DNA of 55,909 bases from a virus. The position numbers were made by a program, and so were the translations under genes. Every line of letters begins with the position of its first letter. Positions within the stretch are counted from its first letter, which is position 1. Under the pieces are notes generated by a model. It ran no database searches, was not told the origin of the DNA, and worked only from the letters and a program-made list of their open reading frames with translations. Shown here piece by piece: positions 39,501-50,800 of the stretch. The stretch spans positions 1 to 55,909 of the IMG/VR virus record IMGVR_UViG_3300030106_002604; one strand, 5' to 3'.

Positions 39501-41306
39501 TATCCTATAGGTACAGCACTTTCACCACCATACTACTTGAGACAAAATGATCAGTACGGCAGGGTTGCTATGCAAATACAAATAAACCATGACGCTCCCG
39601 ACTATGCTGAGACATTTCAAATAGTATATGCAGGAAACACATCTGTTTCTGATTTTGTTCAGTACAGTACTGCAGGAGCTTTTGTAGCAACAGATGATAG
39701 TTCAGAAAACAAAGGAAATATATTTGTATCTCTTAATCACTTGCAAGTAAACGATGATGTATCTTATACAGAGGCAAGAGGTAATAGATCTCCAGAGGGT
39801 GCAAGAGATATATACACTTATAAAGAAGGGGATATCCTTAGAGTAATATCATATTATGAATCATCAGACCCTGTTGAAGGTAGAATATTTGTAGATGATA
39901 GTCATGACTTTGAGGTTTTAGACTACAGGGTTCTTGGTGCAGATCCTCAAGAAAATCCTTTGTACGATTCTAACATCACTGATCTTGCTGGGGATTCTTT
40001 TGAAGCGCACAAAGCAAAACAAGGTGCGTTTTTAGTCCTTAAAAACAATCCAACTGCTTTAGGGTTTAATTTTGAGTCAGTAAAAGCTGGTGAGGGAGCT
40101 ATTAATGCTCAATCTCACAACTGGAACAAAAGAACAGTAGTCGAGATATTTTCTCCTAAAGATGTAGCAGAAGAAGATGAATTATTTTTTTATGAGACAT
40201 CTAATGTATTTCCTATATCAGAACACAACAATCAAATAACTATAGATAACGGAGATGTTTGGTGGAGAAAAGTTGCCGTTAATATGCCTAATGTTGCTTT
40301 CGATTTGTCTTCAGGTCTATTTAGCAGTATTATAGGAAACCCTGTATCGGCGGGCGGCGATGGTTCTGAGGCAAACTTTGTTTCTTACTCACTTGAAACT
40401 CAAGCATTTAACGATTCAGTTAGAAATGCAGATGTAACAGGAAAGGGTAAGACTAAAGTTATCGTACCTAATGACCAAGAGGTAAGAAGAACAGCATCAA
40501 TATCCTTTTCAGATAAAAACAATCCAGCGTCTAAGCTGTTTACTATTACATCATTTAACCCTATTAAGGCTCAGTTCAAGGATTTACCTGCAGCACATGG
40601 AAGTATAAATTACTTAGTTGATCAGCAAGACTCGTTGTTTGTTTTGCAGTCTGACAGAAGTTCATCTGTTCCAGTAAACAGAAATATTATTACAACAGCG
40701 TCTAACGATCAGTCTTTAGTAGCAGCATCAAATGTTCTTGGCGTGCAAAGATACTATGCAGGTCAGAATGGGTGTGACGATAACCCAGAGTCTGTATGTG
40801 TCGTGGGAAACAATATATACTTTGCTAACAAAACATCTAGAGAGGTTTATAAATTTAATCCATCTAGTGGTGTTTCTGTTATATCTGAACAGGGAATGAA
40901 GTCTTTCTTTAGACTTTTATTCAAAGAGTTAGAAAATCAAGAGGGGTTGTCTAAGGTTGTCGGTGGATACGATCCTATAAAAGACGAGTTTATACTTAGC
41001 GTCTACAAACTTAATGTAACTGAAGATCAAGAGGTTGTTGAAGATCCACCTGATGTGGGAACTCCAGCAGCTGGAGCTCAAACTTTAGCAGAGGTTTTAG
41101 CTACTGAGGGTATTAGCCTTGAAGAGTTGGCAAGCATATTGTCTGAATTATCTCTTATTTCTAGTGTTGATCAACAAAATTTAAAGAGAGTTAGATTTAA
41201 TTTTAACAATGATAGTGTTGTAGGCAGTGTAGATCTTTTAGCTTTTCTTGCTGTTCTTGAAAGTAATGTAGAAACTAACGATACAAAAGTACAAATTGAA
41301 ATATGA
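36534..41306 (+). CDS. Large tail stabilisation protein (tail tubular B-like)
   Basis: A 1590-residue protein. The N terminus (LNQSSDSKIRSKEDMIDALNVSI, then GVIKPVKSN) and YDPIKDEFILSVY near the C terminus are typical of the long tail-tube or stabilisation proteins of podovirus-like Bacteroidota phages, functionally like T7 gp12. The body is beta-rich and probably includes propeller or Ig-like insertions (about residues 430-900). It forms the tail nozzle. Its stop overlaps the next start by ATGA. Confidence 0.78.
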   Translation: MINKVVPRKLNQSSDSKIRSKEDMIDALNVSISSDERNSEGNEGVIKPVKSNVNISGTAFDSDGSKTVLGKLEDTKNDVVYFFVHCTDQNKSGVYAYDPNNYFTGHNPDEIIELFTNAEFNFDQTSFVKGDVTYIQTKREHDGVVYEDTPLLFFTDNINEPRKLNVLRAYYEEFVQDYVVGTNSIKDFITACPKAPSFPITFEFVADENLPYSEFRNINGFQFAYQMIYKDQNVSAISTISEIAVPPSYITHGASELPMPLNQHNVCRLTIPIDDMSFEVEKVKILARRGNDGQFFEIQEVDTTPAGITLLGVPPDAILDFLQNNNPLNLGTNTELVFDFKNDTVNKIVSSEDQSKQFDTLPKRAEAQSIVDNRLFYGNYVEGFDNVETDATITPVSFERSLDFTDYELKVLPATCASEVFSDTATEEQLTGPVLTKVNKNSAFVLDPIDIPEVGIQAGDKINFSFSITPNQNWHVYNVEDDEDDGNILHNTRQLGDRFNKPESPESGSPFYVEELGANYDKFWQSSISDGGSADPEDQFSVRDTDGVSKNDSVDFPITWKSADGTSRAATYGTCVSNPLIIKGGEITISIVIEATTTVSRTGIVDYITHLITGADLPAGLSSSAFTVLTNNINNTYTFDLDLESGQEFPMSSQFGKLITICGDKVTAGTSGKQQGCFIVDKATVEMGFFKDNLYNQPLDTTLNVSNGFRGEGSGWDNDLGEPIKRRIGVYIKNITQATTKTCLRSVVPNSLWRAFDFNTNQFFTPVLNHGAGLLPEDSSQFETQQQLIADQFTESGPFTRFIGRLEGFNFNGEDSEGRSRFSCLDGLGCLGGSDGAQFDDPSEDNPSGGFNVVDGQFSNDSDYDLTDVTLGFDGIFPIIGSGGQLLGSAQMRRIVVSNANANAFTANTGAIIDNSFPIIPFIRENNIGLIQDASTLIFTGFVNRVASIFNITFFTQLQSDSSFRSFKSGASHAFGVVYYDQRGRCSNVYPIGTALSPPYYLRQNDQYGRVAMQIQINHDAPDYAETFQIVYAGNTSVSDFVQYSTAGAFVATDDSSENKGNIFVSLNHLQVNDDVSYTEARGNRSPEGARDIYTYKEGDILRVISYYESSDPVEGRIFVDDSHDFEVLDYRVLGADPQENPLYDSNITDLAGDSFEAHKAKQGAFLVLKNNPTALGFNFESVKAGEGAINAQSHNWNKRTVVEIFSPKDVAEEDELFFYETSNVFPISEHNNQITIDNGDVWWRKVAVNMPNVAFDLSSGLFSSIIGNPVSAGGDGSEANFVSYSLETQAFNDSVRNADVTGKGKTKVIVPNDQEVRRTASISFSDKNNPASKLFTITSFNPIKAQFKDLPAAHGSINYLVDQQDSLFVLQSDRSSSVPVNRNIITTASNDQSLVAASNVLGVQRYYAGQNGCDDNPESVCVVGNNIYFANKTSREVYKFNPSSGVSVISEQGMKSFFRLLFKELENQEGLSKVVGGYDPIKDEFILSVYKLNVTEDQEVVEDPPDVGTPAAGAQTLAEVLATEGISLEELASILSELSLISSVDQQNLKRVRFNFNNDSVVGSVDLLAFLAVLESNVETNDTKVQIEI

Positions 41307-42169
41307 GGACAATAGCATTTAACAATACAAAAAACTATTGGTCTACAAGATATAGCTTTATAGCTTCTTGTATAGCTTCTATTAAAGATCACATGGTTAC
41401 AGCAAGGGCTAATTCTAGTGATCAGAATATTATATGGAAGCACGATGAATCTGGTAATGGTAACAATAACTTTTATGGGGAACAGTCTACATCTTTAGTA
41501 GGCGTTACTTTTAATGATAATCCTAGCCAGAATAAACAATATAAATCTTTATCTATAGAGAGCTCAGATGCTGTTAATGTACAGGGTATCAATACGTTCA
41601 CTACTAACGGAGGGCCAGCACTAGACAAGTCAGCCGTCGTAAGAAGACTTACAGAGAGAGGTGGAGTTGTGTATGGTAATATAGGTACGGAAAGCAGAAT
41701 AACAAATTCTAATGTTAGATTTTTAGGAATCGTAGAGTCTGTATCAGATCTTACAGATGTTTTTTCTTCAGATGTTATAGAGCAATTGGGGTTTGATGGT
41801 ATTCCAACTGCTAAGTTTATTAAACTAAATAATATAGAGCATAGCGCATATAGCGCATCTAATGTATCTAGACTTTTACAACAAGATCAACTTCAAGAAT
41901 TTGAATTAGATCCAACTGCAGGGCTACCTTTTGGTGGTCCTGATGGAGGTGGTGGTTTCTTTGTCACAATATTTAATGGAGGTGTTATTACTCCTCAACC
42001 ATTTGCACCTGCTGAAGGAACTCCTTTGTTTATAGGGTATGTAGACATCAATGGAGAAGCGCCTAAAGGTCAAATAGCTGACTGTTTTGTTACGTTAGGT
42101 AGTAACGACTTTGAAGTGTTTGCGCTAAATGTTGAATATTCACCAACAGAATTAGACCATAGTAAATAA
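41303..42169 (+). CDS. Tail-associated protein (288 aa)
   Basis: A 288-residue protein starting with NTKNYWSTRYSFIASCIASI and IIWKHDESGNGNNNFYG, a pattern also seen at the C terminus of tail stabilisation proteins. It may be a split-off part or a partner of the preceding 1590-residue protein, to which it is coupled by ATGA. C-terminal half Gly/Pro-rich. Confidence 0.65.
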   Translation: MRTIAFNNTKNYWSTRYSFIASCIASIKDHMVTARANSSDQNIIWKHDESGNGNNNFYGEQSTSLVGVTFNDNPSQNKQYKSLSIESSDAVNVQGINTFTTNGGPALDKSAVVRRLTERGGVVYGNIGTESRITNSNVRFLGIVESVSDLTDVFSSDVIEQLGFDGIPTAKFIKLNNIEHSAYSASNVSRLLQQDQLQEFELDPTAGLPFGGPDGGGGFFVTIFNGGVITPQPFAPAEGTPLFIGYVDINGEAPKGQIADCFVTLGSNDFEVFALNVEYSPTELDHSK

Positions 42170-42177
42170 TATTTTAG

Positions 42178-42185
42178 TATTTTTG
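42178..42185 (+). promoter_or_regulatory. Late promoter box, 4 bases before ATG
   Basis: TATTTTTG matches TAnnTTTG and ends four bases (TAGA) before ATG 42190, the same geometry as at 10696 and 34913. It would drive the internal virion protein genes. Confidence 0.55.
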
Positions 42186-42189
42186 TAGA

Positions 42190-43170
42190 ATGAGTGAAGC
42201 ATTAAAAAAGATTGGAGATTTTTTAAAGTCAGAAGAAGGAAAGAAGGGCATACAAGCTGTTCTTGCAGGTGGTGCGGATTTTTTTGCAAGCAGAGGTGCA
42301 GGAAGAGCAGGACAGGAAAGACTACAAAAAATAGGAAAGAAGCAGAAAAGAGAGGGTAGAAAACTTTATGAGGCTATGCTTGACAAGCTGCGTAAAGACG
42401 ATTTTGTAAGTCAAGCTCAAAGAGATGTTGCTGAAGATACAAAACAAGCTGCTGAGGCATTTATAGATCAAACAAGAAGAAGGGGTGAAGGAACTGCAGC
42501 TGCTACTATAGACGCTCTTAGGGCTGACCCTAGGATGGCAGCGTTAGCTCCAAAACTTGCATCAAGCTTAGAAAGCAGCCTACAGGATGCAGAGCTAGCG
42601 GCTCTAGATAAAAGAACTGCAGCAGATGCTGCTGTTGCTGATTTAGAGCAAGAAGGTAGAGCGTTCCAGAGAAAATTAGATATGGCAGAAATGCAGAGAG
42701 GTGCGTTGGCTGCAGAGTCTGGCAGGCAGACAGAGCTACAAGCGATGCTCAATCAAGCTCAAGCAGGACCTCAAGCTGCTCGGTCAGGATTGCAAACTGC
42801 AATTAGTACTCTTGCTGCTTTAGCTGATCCAAAGGTTGACGATGATAATGATAATGATAATGAACCTACTACTGAAACTACTCCTGAAACTACTTCTGAA
42901 GTTGGTGGACTTTTAGGCTCTTTAAATGAGGTAGATGTACCCGCTGGTGAAGAAGGGATGAAAACAAATGGTGAGTTTAGTCACGACAGAAACCCTAAGG
43001 CTATTATAGATGAAGATACTGGAATAAAAGAAGGGGAAGTTACAGGGGGGGAGCTTATCTTTAACCCTGACCAATCTGAGTCTATGGAGAGTTTTATTGA
43101 AAAAGATGATGCAGAGGGACTTCTTAATTACATGAAAGATCTTCTATCTAAACCACAATTCCAACAATAA
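42190..43170 (+). CDS. Internal virion/ejection protein candidate (326 aa)
   Basis: A 326-residue protein. Residues about 1-205 are Ala/Gln/Arg-rich and helical (KKGIQAVLAGGADFFASRGAG, RRRGEGTAAATIDAL), like gp14-type ejection proteins of podoviruses. The C terminus (MKTNGEFSHDRNPKAIIDED, then GEVTGGELIFNPDQS) is a conserved module found at the ends of related phage proteins. Its place before two larger internal proteins agrees. Coupled by TAATG to the next gene. Confidence 0.68.
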   Translation: MSEALKKIGDFLKSEEGKKGIQAVLAGGADFFASRGAGRAGQERLQKIGKKQKREGRKLYEAMLDKLRKDDFVSQAQRDVAEDTKQAAEAFIDQTRRRGEGTAAATIDALRADPRMAALAPKLASSLESSLQDAELAALDKRTAADAAVADLEQEGRAFQRKLDMAEMQRGALAAESGRQTELQAMLNQAQAGPQAARSGLQTAISTLAALADPKVDDDNDNDNEPTTETTPETTSEVGGLLGSLNEVDVPAGEEGMKTNGEFSHDRNPKAIIDEDTGIKEGEVTGGELIFNPDQSESMESFIEKDDAEGLLNYMKDLLSKPQFQQ

Positions 43171-44816
43171 TGTCTAACGGATTCGTATTTACACAAGGAC
43201 TACCTCAAGCTGGTGGACAAGCACCTGATGCTCAGTCGGGCTTAGGTGACACCATACTACGAGCTGCAGCTTTAGTAGAGAGTAAAAAACAAGAAGCACA
43301 GCGTCAGTTTGAAAGAGCTCAAACTATGCTACGAAATGACTTAAATACGTTAGCTGGATTTGATTTATCTGTCGCAGGAACTGGACAAAGAGCAGACATG
43401 CTTAGACAGCTGGCTGAACAGGCTAGGCAAGACTTAAGAAATGCATCAGACCCTGTTGAAGCTGGAGATATAATTAATAATTTTCAAACTACGTACGATC
43501 GTTTTGTTGAGATAGAAAATAGTGTTGCCGACTCTAGGACAAACTATAATAATATAGCTAAAGCAACTGCAAACGAATTAGTTGCGTTTAATAGTGCGCT
43601 ACCTTATAACCAAGAGTATGCTGTCCCAGACATTAATGCACAGGTTGCTGCAGAAGAAAAATGGAACAATCCATTTAATGATTACAAAGTTGGGGATAAT
43701 GGTGAAATACTTGTACAGGTAGAAGAGGGTGGAGATTTTGTAAATGTTTTTGAAGCAGAAGCTTTACTTGATACATCCATGTTTCAAGTACAAACAAAAG
43801 AAGTAGAGGGTGGAGACTTAGACGAGTGGGCTAAAAGTTCAGCAACAAAAACAAAGATTGGATTTAAAGACGGTACTTGGAATGAGTCTGAAGCTATCAG
43901 GCTATTTGATACTCTTATAGATGACACAGAAACAAAATCTAACAAGTTTGATACTGGTCAATACCACAGACTTCAAGTTCTTAACTCTTTAAAAAGTAGT
44001 GGAAACGACTTATTACTTACTGATGAAGATAAAGCAAACTTCCTTGCAGGAAACTTTGATGCTATAGATGGGGAGACCCTTAATCAAGTGTTAGACTATG
44101 GTAGAAATGAGTTTGTTAGACTCTCTAAGTTTGAAACAAAAGGTGAACAAACACAAGCTGTAGATGACCAACAAGCTCAGCTTGATATGCTGTCTATCTA
44201 TGGTGTAGATGCAGACGGAAGACCTCTCGGTAAACTAACTATTCAAGAAACAAATACTAAAGGTGAGGTTGTAGATATAGCCTTATACACAGCAAAGGAG
44301 CCTATAAAAGTTGAAGGCACTAAATACAGCGATGACGGAGAATATAGAGTTATTGGAGGTGGTGTAAATCTTAACGGAGATCTTATAGCTTCGGTAGAGA
44401 TGACAACAGATAAAATTCTTTACGATGTTGTAGATGCAAACAAAAATGTTCTTGCAACATTTAGTAGTCAAGAAGAAGCCGAGGCGTATAAAAATAGTAA
44501 AGACGACAAAGACTTTCTTTCTGTAGCTATAAAGGAGGACACTGTAACGAAAACAGAAGAGATTGTTGTGTCTCCTTCTGGGTCTGGCGTTAGTAAAGAA
44601 GTGTATGCTCAAATACTGACTCAAGACCCTACACTCTTAAACTTAATGATTAACGAACAAACAACAATTAATCAAAGCATAGTTGCTGCAAGTCTTAAAG
44701 AGGTTGAAAACAAACAAAGCGAAAGTTTACTACCTATTGACAATCCAGATACTCCTTTATTTATGCTTTCTGAAGAAGCTCAGGAGGAAAGAAGACAAAG
44801 AGAACTTAATAAATAA
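43170..44816 (+). CDS. Internal virion protein candidate (548 aa)
   Basis: A 548-residue acidic, mainly helical protein. Residues about 25-130 are coiled-coil-like (VESKKQEAQRQFERAQTML). No enzymatic motif. By order (small, medium, giant) it fits the T7 gp14-gp15-gp16-like set of ejection proteins that leave the capsid with the DNA. Confidence 0.62.
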   Translation: MSNGFVFTQGLPQAGGQAPDAQSGLGDTILRAAALVESKKQEAQRQFERAQTMLRNDLNTLAGFDLSVAGTGQRADMLRQLAEQARQDLRNASDPVEAGDIINNFQTTYDRFVEIENSVADSRTNYNNIAKATANELVAFNSALPYNQEYAVPDINAQVAAEEKWNNPFNDYKVGDNGEILVQVEEGGDFVNVFEAEALLDTSMFQVQTKEVEGGDLDEWAKSSATKTKIGFKDGTWNESEAIRLFDTLIDDTETKSNKFDTGQYHRLQVLNSLKSSGNDLLLTDEDKANFLAGNFDAIDGETLNQVLDYGRNEFVRLSKFETKGEQTQAVDDQQAQLDMLSIYGVDADGRPLGKLTIQETNTKGEVVDIALYTAKEPIKVEGTKYSDDGEYRVIGGGVNLNGDLIASVEMTTDKILYDVVDANKNVLATFSSQEEAEAYKNSKDDKDFLSVAIKEDTVTKTEEIVVSPSGSGVSKEVYAQILTQDPTLLNLMINEQTTINQSIVAASLKEVENKQSESLLPIDNPDTPLFMLSEEAQEERRQRELNK

Positions 44817-44831
44817 AACAACTGCTAAATA

Positions 44832-47800
44832 ATGAACGGAGATCAAAACATAAGTACTTTAGGTACGACTCTAGAACAAACTTATTCAGCGCTAGAAGGC
44901 AAGTATGAGCCACAAAAAATTGTTGAGCTTATGACTTCAGTTGGTTTTGAAGGGCAAGATGTTGTTAATTTTGTTAACAACAAATATGAAGAGGAAAGGA
45001 TTAGACAGTTAGAAGAGCTAGAAAATCAACAGAAACTAATGGAAGAGCAGAGAGCTCTGTACGACTCCTTAAAAAAAAAAGATGGTGCATCAGAACTAGG
45101 TGGGGAACCTTCTGGTTTGCCGCAGGATGGTATGGCGCCTCAAGAAGTTCAGGAGCAGAAAAAACAAGAGGAACAAGCGAAGATTAAAGAGGAAGATGCT
45201 GTAGGTATTTCAGATATTAATGTACCTGAGCTAGTTGCTGACCCAAATGTATTCATTGAAACAGAGGCTATTAGAGGGGAGCTTGACGAACCAAATGTAA
45301 CTCAATTCAAACAAGACCTATATGAAAACAGGTCTGATCTTATTAAAGAATTAGACGATCAACATCAGACAGCTTTTGATGCGGTAGGTATTAATAATTC
45401 TTTAACTGAGTTAAAAAAAATTTCAAATGAAATACTTTCGGGTGATGGAGTTATTGGTCTTCAAGATCCTGAATTTAATAAAGTAACAGAAAATTTAAAA
45501 TACCTTCAGTCTAAAGGTCTTTTAACAGACATACAAATTAGAGACGAAAAGAGCGTTCCAGTTTATAGCGAAGTTAATTTTGAAAATATTATTGAGTCTA
45601 TTGATGCCGCTTTACCTGAAAATATTTCAAACATATCTGGCATTCTTGATAGAGCTAATAACTTTAACGAAAGTATAGGTAGTGAGATAAGATACAAAAC
45701 AGATAGTGATATTGATTTAAACCTATACTTGCAGTCTGCCTTTGATTATAGACAAGCTGAAGAGGAAGATATAGAAAATCAAGTAGCGAGTTTTTTATCT
45801 ACATTTAGTGGAGAAGAAATAGAAGACTATAATAAAGGGACAGCTTTAAAAGTGCCTTTTTTTGGAAAGATTGTTGCTGATGCTATTGATGATATTCGTA
45901 TTAGTTCTGTAGGTGTTGGTCAGTTTCTTGTAAATACATCTAGAGGCATGTATTCAGTTCCTTTTGAAGCAGGAGAAAATGTTGTTTCTGAAATGTTAGG
46001 TGAAAGTTTTGATCGTCTAGAAAGAAGAAAAGAAGAAAGAAGTCGTAGGCAAAGGGAATTGTTTAATATAACAGATGAGTTTGGAGCCCTATCTATGAGA
46101 GAAAAAATTATAGAGGGTTTTGTAAATGATGATATTTCTGCTGGTGAAGTTTTTGCTGGAGTATATACAGACGTTCAAAGAGACGTTGGATCTGCTATTA
46201 AGTCTATAGCTGAATTTTATATAGGTAAGGGAGTCCCTCTTGCGGTAGATGTTGCGGGTAGTAATTATGCTTACAATGAAAAGTACAACCCTCATATTAG
46301 TCACACGGAAAATACAATTACTTCTATATTAAAAGGTGGTGTTGAGATAGCAATGAATAAAGCTCTTACAAGGGTTGGCATTGGTGCTGAAGCAGCTGCA
46401 GGTAAGATAGGATCTAAAATTAAAGGTAGGTTTAGTAAAAAATCTGCGCTAGATAATGCTAAAAAAGAACTTAAAAACTCTGTAAAAAAAGTAAAAAATC
46501 AGAATCTTATTCAGGGTGTTGCTGGAGAGTTTGTAGAAGAGGCTATTGTAGAGCTTACTGGTCAGGTAATTGATAAGTCAGGAGATTTAATTACTGGTAG
46601 AGATGCAAGAGATATAAATATATACGAGATAGTAGATGCTGGTTTATCTGGAGCTATAGGAGGTGCTCCGATAATTGGTATAAGCAATATAGGTCATAGC
46701 AGAAAATTAAAAGAAAGACAAATTTATGTAGAGGCTATAGGCAGGCTGAAGAAGGAGTATAGGGAAGAAACAAACCCTAAATTAAAAGAAGTAAAAAAAC
46801 AAGAACTTATCAAAGCGATGGTAGATATGCAGGTTATATCTACGGAAGAACAAGCTTTATATGATACTTTAAACGAAGAGGAACAGGATACTGTATTAGG
46901 GCTGAATCAAGAGCTATCTAGAATACGAGAGATCGTAGCCAGAGGTAAGTACTGGACAGGAGAGAAAGCAACTAAAGAAGAAATAAAATCTTTAGAAAAA
47001 AGATTTGCTTCTATTCTAAAGCAGAAAAAATCTATTGAAGATGTAGCCATCAAAAGGGCTGAAGATAGAGCGTCAGAAAAAACTGAAGTTGCTCCTGATG
47101 CAACCAATAAAGAAGCATCAGCTAAAACAAAAACAGAAAGTAAAAAGGACGCAGCAGAAAGAGCTAAAACTCCTGCAGCTACAGAAGGTGAACAACTTAG
47201 TTTGTTCGATGATGTAAGCGAGCTTGAGAACTACGACGAAACAAAAGAAACAGAAGTAATACCAGAGCAAAAAACAGAGGAGGTTGAGAAAGAAAGTGTA
47301 GACTCTAAAGAAGAAGTAGAGGGTTCTTCGTTTGATATAAACTCTGAGGACGTAGAAAACATTATAGAAGATACAGAAAATGTAGGAGACGGTAAAGGTA
47401 AAATGAAGTTATCAGTAGCCGCTGCTATAAAAAGATTCTTTACCTCTGACGCTGTTAAGCAGAGAGTTAAAAAGGTAAAGTACTTTAAGACTTACGAGGA
47501 CATGGCTAGCTACAATCCAGAGGTAGCACGTATGATGAAAGAAGCTGAAAAAGATGGTAATGTAGTTGCAGGTTATTTTGATCCTTCTACTGGAACTATT
47601 CTTTTAAATGAATTTAGTGATACCTCTGATATAGCGGAAGAAGTTTTATCTCACGGATTGCTTATAGATGTTATAGGTAAAGAGTCTTCAGAAAGAACTA
47701 GGTTATTTAATGAGTTAAAAAAATTAGCTGAAACAAATAAAAAAGTTGCGCAGCTTATAAAAGATGTTGAAGATAATCCAGTTTATAAAGAGCAAGGTCA

Positions 47801-50800
47801 AGAGGCTATTGAGGAAGAGGCTGTCGGTAAGTTCTTTACACAGTATGCTGCGAATCCAGCTGCTTTTGATAGCCGTGTTAAACGTGCTATTATTGATTTA
47901 TTAAATAAGATATCTCAAGCGTTTGGAGGTCCAGCAAACGCAATCAATAGTGAGGACAGCCTACTTCAAATGGCTAGAAAATATGAAGCAGCATATAGAG
48001 GTGTAGAAACTACAGTTGATGTACAACAAAAGACTGAAGAAGACATAGCTGAAGAGAAGACTGACGAGGGTAGGTTCTCTATAAAAAGAAAAAAAGAATT
48101 TACATATTTAAAAGACACAGAGCTGTTCTATACGGATTCTGAATATAGAATGTCTGAATTTACTGGTGAAGATAGATTGGTTAGCAGTAAGGAAAAGTCT
48201 GTAAAAGTAAATGACTACTTCCACTACAGAAACTTGTGGGCTAAACTTACTGGTAATGGTAAAGAGCTTGGTAGGATGGAGAATGTATTTTTTATTAAGG
48301 ATGGTAAGAGATACAATGTTAAACCACCTAAACCTAAAACAGACAGAGATGGCAATATAATAAACATGCGTACTCAACCCACTATAATTCAAAGAGTTGT
48401 TCAATCTAGGTTGAGGGAAAAGGAGTTATATACTGAGTTGAGACTTCAAGTTATAAGTGCAGAGAATGACATGTTTGATTTATGGGAATCTTCTGGCCTC
48501 TCTAGTTTTACTAATGCTAGCAACTTCAAACCAGACATTGAAGAGGGGTCTATTAAGCCTACACTGGAAAGAAAGTTAGAGGCTGCTGTAATAGCTATGA
48601 AGAATATTCAAGCACTTATAGATATGGGTGTGACAAAAGAAGACTTAGAACCTTTAAGATCAGGTAGATTTGGAGTGATATCTAAAATTGATCACCCTGA
48701 GCTCTTCAATGCTAGTGGTTTAAAAATATTTCCAGACAACACAATAGATGGTGCTGAGCCAACAACAGGCAGATTCTCTATAAAGGAAAGACCAGCAGAT
48801 ATATTAACACCAGCTCAAGAGGATGCTATAAATTCTAGAGAGGGTGCTATGGTTGTTTCTATTACGGCATTTGAAGGCAAGCCTGCGCTAGTTATAGGGT
48901 ATGATTCCTCAAACACAGATCAATCTGGTGTTAGAACATTAGAAGGAACTGCAGATGTAATATCACATAGAAACGCATCAAGTGCTGGAACAAGTGAATC
49001 TCTAATATCAGGACTTATGTCTAAGGAGATAGAGAATAATAAAATGCAAGAAGGAGACTCTGGAACTGTAGTTATTGCTTTTACAACTCAAGGATCAAAA
49101 AGTCTTGCAGGTAATCCTTACATATTTGATCAGGAAGGTAAGAGTCTTGTAGAAACTGTTGCTAATCTAGATCAAAATACTCAATCAAAAGTTATAGAAT
49201 CTATAAATGAAAGTTTAGCAATTAAAAAAGGTGAGAGAACTCAAATAACAACAACTAAAAAAGGAAAGGGTACAGTAAAAAAACTTACACTTAAAAGCAG
49301 AGCTGTTAGAGTTTTACGTCAGTCAAGTGCCATTCGAGACAATGAAGACTTTAGAATTAGAATCATTGATGACAATAGAGCTTACAGAGAGGGAGGTAGA
49401 ACCACTGGAGTTCAGCTAGAAAATATACAGGATTTAAAAACACTAATGTCTGCACTAGCATCTAAGACCTTAGAGGAAGAAACTGATGAAGCTAACGATA
49501 CTTCTTTTCAGTTTAGAACTGAAATTTTAGATGTAATACTAAGTGAAGAAACAAGAAGCATTTTATCAGATGCGGGTGTTACTAGATATAATCAGTCTGT
49601 AGAAAGCATGATTACTGAACAGTATGCAGATAACGAAATAGTAAACTCTAAGTCTGGTGCTATAGTTGCGGTGAAGGAGGTTCCTTTTGTTGTGGGTAAA
49701 AACAGGAGGCCTACGAAGGATAGCATAGTCAGATATGATAGACCTAATCCTAACGAGGCTTTTAGCTACAAACTAAGCAGCCCTCTAATTAAAGAGGCTT
49801 TATCTAAAAAAAACAAAGGAGAAGCACTAGACAGCTTTGAGCAGAAAGCTGGTTTACTCTTATATGTTAAGGAGCAAGCTCTTCTTGAAGATGCCATGAC
49901 CGATGTTAAAAAAGGAGAAAGTGGTCAGGTAGCAAGAGCTGCTACTATGCAGAGATTTGAAACAACTTTAGAAATAACCTCTGAAAATCAAGATACTGGA
50001 AGAGGATCTATAAGAAGAGATCCTAGAATTAAAAGAGTTAGAACAGATGTTGGAGAGTTCAACCTCAAAGACATGAGTAGGTTCCAACAAATAAGAAACT
50101 TCTTTTTAAGAAAGTTTGTAAGAAAGTATGAGAACATATATAGAATACAAGATGAAATAAGAAAAGGTTTAGATGGCTCTTTACCTGAGTCTCAAGACTT
50201 TAGAATGGCTGAAACTTTAATGTATGGTAAAGCTGCTAATGCTTTAGAAAAACTAGAAGAAAGGGTGGATGCCATAACAGCATTAATAAAAGAAAAAAAT
50301 CTTTCTATAGAGGAGGTTGAAAATTACATGTACGCTTTGCACGCAGCTGAACGTAATGCTGTGATACAAGATCGTGATGGTAAGGATGAAGGTAGTGGTA
50401 TGTCTAATGAAGAAGCTAAACAAATTTTAGACGAAGTTGAGGAGTCAGGTAAAACAAACGATATTCAGGAGGTTGTTTCTTTAATTAGAGAGATACAACA
50501 GGATACAAGAGATACAATGGTTAAGTTTGGACTTGAGTCTCAAGAGACTGTAGATGTGTTCCAAAATCAATTTGAGTTTTACGTACCTCTTGGTGGTATA
50601 GCTACTGATCAGCCAGACTCTGCAAAAAATCCATACCCTACTGGTGGGGCTGGAATGCACGTTGAAGGTCAAACATTTAAAAGGGCTGAAGGTAGAAAAA
50701 CAAAAGCGCCTAATATACTAGCACAAATAATATCTCAAAACTCCGCTGTTCACATTAAAGCTAGAACAAACGAAGCTTTACAGCCTTTGTATAATTTGGT

